DNA from: Selaginella tamariscina
Taxonomy: Eukaryota > Streptophyta > Lycopodiopsida > Selaginellales > Selaginellaceae
NCBI GenBank assembly: GCA_003024785.1
Contig: PUQB01000092.1
Span: forward strand, 62,001 to 126,000
Direction: 5' to 3'
Length of the DNA stretch: 64,000 nt
In this document: piece by piece, positions 61,374 through 64,000 of the stretch
How positions within the stretch are numbered: the stretch's first letter is position 1
How the letters are laid out: every line of letters begins with the position of its first letter
Notes under the pieces: model-generated
Seen by the model: only the letters and a program-made list of their open reading frames with translations
Told to the model about the DNA's origin: nothing
Databases searched by the model: none
Position numbers and translations under genes: made by a program

Positions 61374-62168
61374 GTATAATAGGAGTTTGTCCCTTGGAGA
61401 TAACCCATTCTGACATTTATGGCCTAATGCAAGTACAATGTCCAAGTGGAAAGCGTTATTTTATCTTATTTATTGATGACTTCTCTCGACAAGTGAAGGT
61501 GCACTTTCTCACTCACAAGTCTTAATTCCTAAATGAATTTATGGTCTTTCATAAGGCAGCCAAGGTGACCATATGCCAAAATTGAAAATCCTTTTCTGTG
61601 ATGGTGGAGGAGAGTACCAATCACATGTTTTTGTAAAGTATTGCAAAGAACATGGTATTAAGAGGCAACTTTCGATACCATATACTTAGGAGCAGAATGG
61701 GATAGTAGAGAGAATGAACAAGACGTTGGTGGAGAGTGCTTGTAGCATGCTACATGACTCTAGATTTCCCAAACATATTGGGTAGAAGCTATCCGCATTG
61801 TAGTTTATTTATGCAACTAAGCTCCAATAGTAATTGTCATTGTCAAGGCAAAAAAGACACCAAAAGAATTATGATCGAACAAAAAATTAAACATCTCCAA
61901 CTTGAAATTCTTTGGATGCTTGGCCTTTGCTCACGTGCCCAAGGATAAATGGCAAAAACTAGATTCAAAAACAATCCCATGCACTCTATTTGGCTACAGT
62001 GAGAAAAGTAATGCATATCAACTTCTCACTCTTGACAATATGACACTTATCAACAGCCATGACATGATATTTGATGAGCACAAAACATATGGGTCTAAGG
62101 AGCTACCATCCCAATCCCCAAGCATGAGCTTTACCAAGGAGGATGACAATGAAATTTTCAATCATTAG
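61374..62168 (+). pseudogene. Ty1/copia integrase, truncated
   Basis: Reads THSDIYGLMQVQCPSGKRYF (first Asp), IDDFSRQVKVHFLTHKS, QNGIVERMNKTLVESACSML (Glu in VER) and FGCLAFAHVPKDKWQKLDSK with the usual FGY stretch. It stops at 62168 without reverse transcriptase or RNase H. Confidence 0.78.
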
Positions 62169-64000
62169 ATACATCACAAGTTGACTTGAAGTCAAAGCTA
62201 TTCGAACTGAAGATGGGACCATATGAGTCTTCATCAGCCTTTCTTGGAGACATGAAGTCGATACTGTATCAACTAGCAAGCCTAAAGGAAGTCGTGAACG
62301 AGAATGATAAAAAAGTAGTGCTTCTCAACATGTTGACCATGCCAAAGTACAAGGCACTGAAGACAACGTTGAAGAATTCATCTAAGACATTTGTAGAGAT
62401 GCAAGCTGCACTATTCAACAAGGAAGAGTCAGGAGAAATCACTAAGCAAGTAGTGACATCAAGTGTTCTCTTTGCAGGCTCCTTTACAAAGCTAGTAAAG
62501 AGTCCTCTAGGTGTGAGAGGAGAGAGCAATCAGGCCATAGCAATTTCAAGGCTAACGGCAGTAAGCAACACCAACTCATGAGAGAAGAAAGGTGAGTGCA
62601 ACTACTACAAGTGTGTGGGACACTACTCAAAAGAGTGTAGAGACAGAATAGCTAGACTTCCAGAAGGACTAGGAAAGAGGAAGAAGCTGTTGAGTCAACC
62701 AAAAGCTCTAATGGTTAGAGACGCTTCAACTTCAAAAGGTGATGAAAAAGTATTGTGGCTGGACAGCTTCGCAACCATGCACATGACTCACGACTACAGT
62801 GCTTTTTTCATGTACTAAGCTCTCCTCACAGGTTAAGAGGTTGGTCTAGGTGATAACCATGGTCTTCCAGTCATAGGAGTTGGCACAATATAGGTGTAGT
62901 TAGCCTTAGGTCAGAGGATAAAGATCCACAACATGCACCACATCCTGACTCTCTCACACACGTTGTTGTTTGTAGGAGCTACAGCAGATGCTGACTTCAC
63001 ATTCTTCTTCAACAACAACAAGTGCATCATATGAGACAAGCGCAGTGACAAGGTGATCACGTTTAGTGCAAGATATGCTACTATCTACAAGTTGAATGCA
63101 AAGTTGCTAACCTGCCACCTGAAAGCACTAGTGTTTCAAGTTCTAAGACAACTCAACGACATGTAGATCTAGCATGAGAGGCTAGAACACTTGCATGAGG
63201 CTGGTGTTAAAGTTGTCTCGAGAGAACAAGCGCATCTCAAAGTGCTTGAACTCAAAGACATGCTTGGCTTTTATGAAGCATGTGTTCTTATAAAACAAGC
63301 AAGAAATTCTTTTCCCCTGTGCTCTAAGACTTCACCAAGCCATAAACCTTTGCGGCTTGTTCACTCTGATGTTTGTTGGGCCATTTCATGTCCAAACTCA
63401 CAAACACAAAAGGTACTTTGTGACGTTTGTTGATGACTTGGCTGTGAGACTCATGTTGAAAAAAGTCAAAGGTTAGAACTCACTCCAAGTATACAAGGTT
63501 TTAGCTGAAAACTTTTAGGAACGTCGCCTTTAGATGCTAAGAAGTGATCGTGGGGGCGAGTACACATCCCGTGCATTCACCATCTACTGCAGCAATAAAG
63601 GAATCCAACAATAGCTAATTTCACTAGAGAATTTGCAACAAAATGGAGTGGCTGAACAAATGAATAAAACCTTGGTGGAAGCAATTAGAACGATGCTGGT
63701 GTACACTGGTACGCAGCTCACATTCTAGGGAGAAGCAATCACCATGGCAGCATATATTCGAAACAAAGTCCTTTCAAAGTCTATTTCTAGACTGATTCCA
63801 TGTAAGTTGTGGAGCGGCAAGAACTCAAGCGTGAAGTACTTCAAGGTGTTTGGCTGCATGGCTATCCTCTCACAACAAGAGGAGCACAAAAACTAGATGT
63901 CAAGAGTGTTGAGTGCATTATGGTCGGTTATTCTATAGAGAGCAAAGTTTATTGACTCTGGCTACCATGACATTTATAATCAGTCCACATGTAAAGTTCG
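62169..64000 (+). mobile_element. Second Ty1/copia element, 5' truncated and running off the window
   Basis: Starts inside gag: LKSKLFELKMGPYESSSAFL, NEIFNH-side junction at 62168, then KALKTTLKNSSKTFVEMQAA. The zinc knuckle is CNYYKCVGHYSKEC, with four residues between the first two Cys instead of two. Protease is LWLDSFATMHMTHD (Phe for Gly). GAG-pre-integrase follows, then integrase with QNGVAEQMNKTLVEAIRTML and VFGCMAILSQQ. No LTR is seen at the left edge, and the right end is outside the window. Confidence 0.75.

Overview
The window reads as nuclear DNA of a land plant. Genes are split by short GT-AG introns that are full of (TA)n, (GT)n and (GA)n microsatellites. The families are typical of plants: a germin-like protein, a plant S8 subtilase, LRR and lectin-type receptor kinases, and plastid or ER proteins of plant type. 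There is a TTTAGGG interstitial telomere motif and there are Ty1/copia and Ty3/gypsy LTR retrotransposons. A TPR-CHAT gene and an RPW8-like/DUF4384-like gene hint at a non-seed plant, but I cannot place the lineage. Many otherwise well-conserved exons carry single-base frame breaks. These are either widespread decay or indel errors in the assembly, so spans are given as gene extents and each break is noted.

Genes, 0-28 kb: an ER-type coiled-coil protein (307-3189, 14 exons, +); a small unknown gene (3588-4514, +); a conserved plastid-type membrane protein (4935-5965, -); a germin-like protein (6991-7941, -); an unknown membrane protein fragment (8690-9033, -). Next comes a block of shuffled duplications (9.7-11.3 kb): one copy of a segment repeated at 19.4-20.7 kb, plus fragments of the germin-like gene in mixed orientation. 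A lectin-type receptor-kinase scrap (11.3 kb) is followed by a TPR-CHAT caspase-like gene (11889-14829). A solo LTR (15166-15345) ends 3 bp before the start codon of a gene that joins an RPW8/HeLo-like helical bundle to a DUF4384-like beta domain (15349-16436). Downstream lie a broken short-chain dehydrogenase (17.6-18.7 kb, -), the second copy of the duplicated segment, a HAD/NIF-type phosphatase (23769-24608, +) and a subtilase (24924-27689, -) that has all catalytic residues but no PA domain.

Mobile-element half, 28-64 kb: a decayed Ty3/gypsy element (28251-33015), a rearranged subtilase pseudogene (33.7-34.3 kb), a decayed tandem repeat (35.2-35.9 kb) and an LRR receptor kinase (about 35946-38864, +). 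After these come nested retrotransposons. A copia element starting near 39.2 kb is split by a 20 kb element with 1.7 kb LTRs (40086-60140) that has no coding capacity of its own. That element in turn holds a complete-ended gypsy element (42861-51917, target-site duplication GTAAT) and a short-LTR gypsy element (52082-55852). The copia pol resumes at 60141, is interrupted again by a solo LTR of the gypsy family (60755-61373), and runs into a second degenerate copia from about 62.17 kb to the window edge.

The most interesting neighbourhood is 11.3-16.5 kb. A receptor-kinase scrap, a TPR-CHAT protease with visible His and Cys, and an RPW8/HeLo-like protein with a DUF4384-like domain lie side by side, and an LTR sits where the last gene's promoter and 5' UTR should be. 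The parts resemble bacterial and fungal death-effector modules. That they work together is inference.
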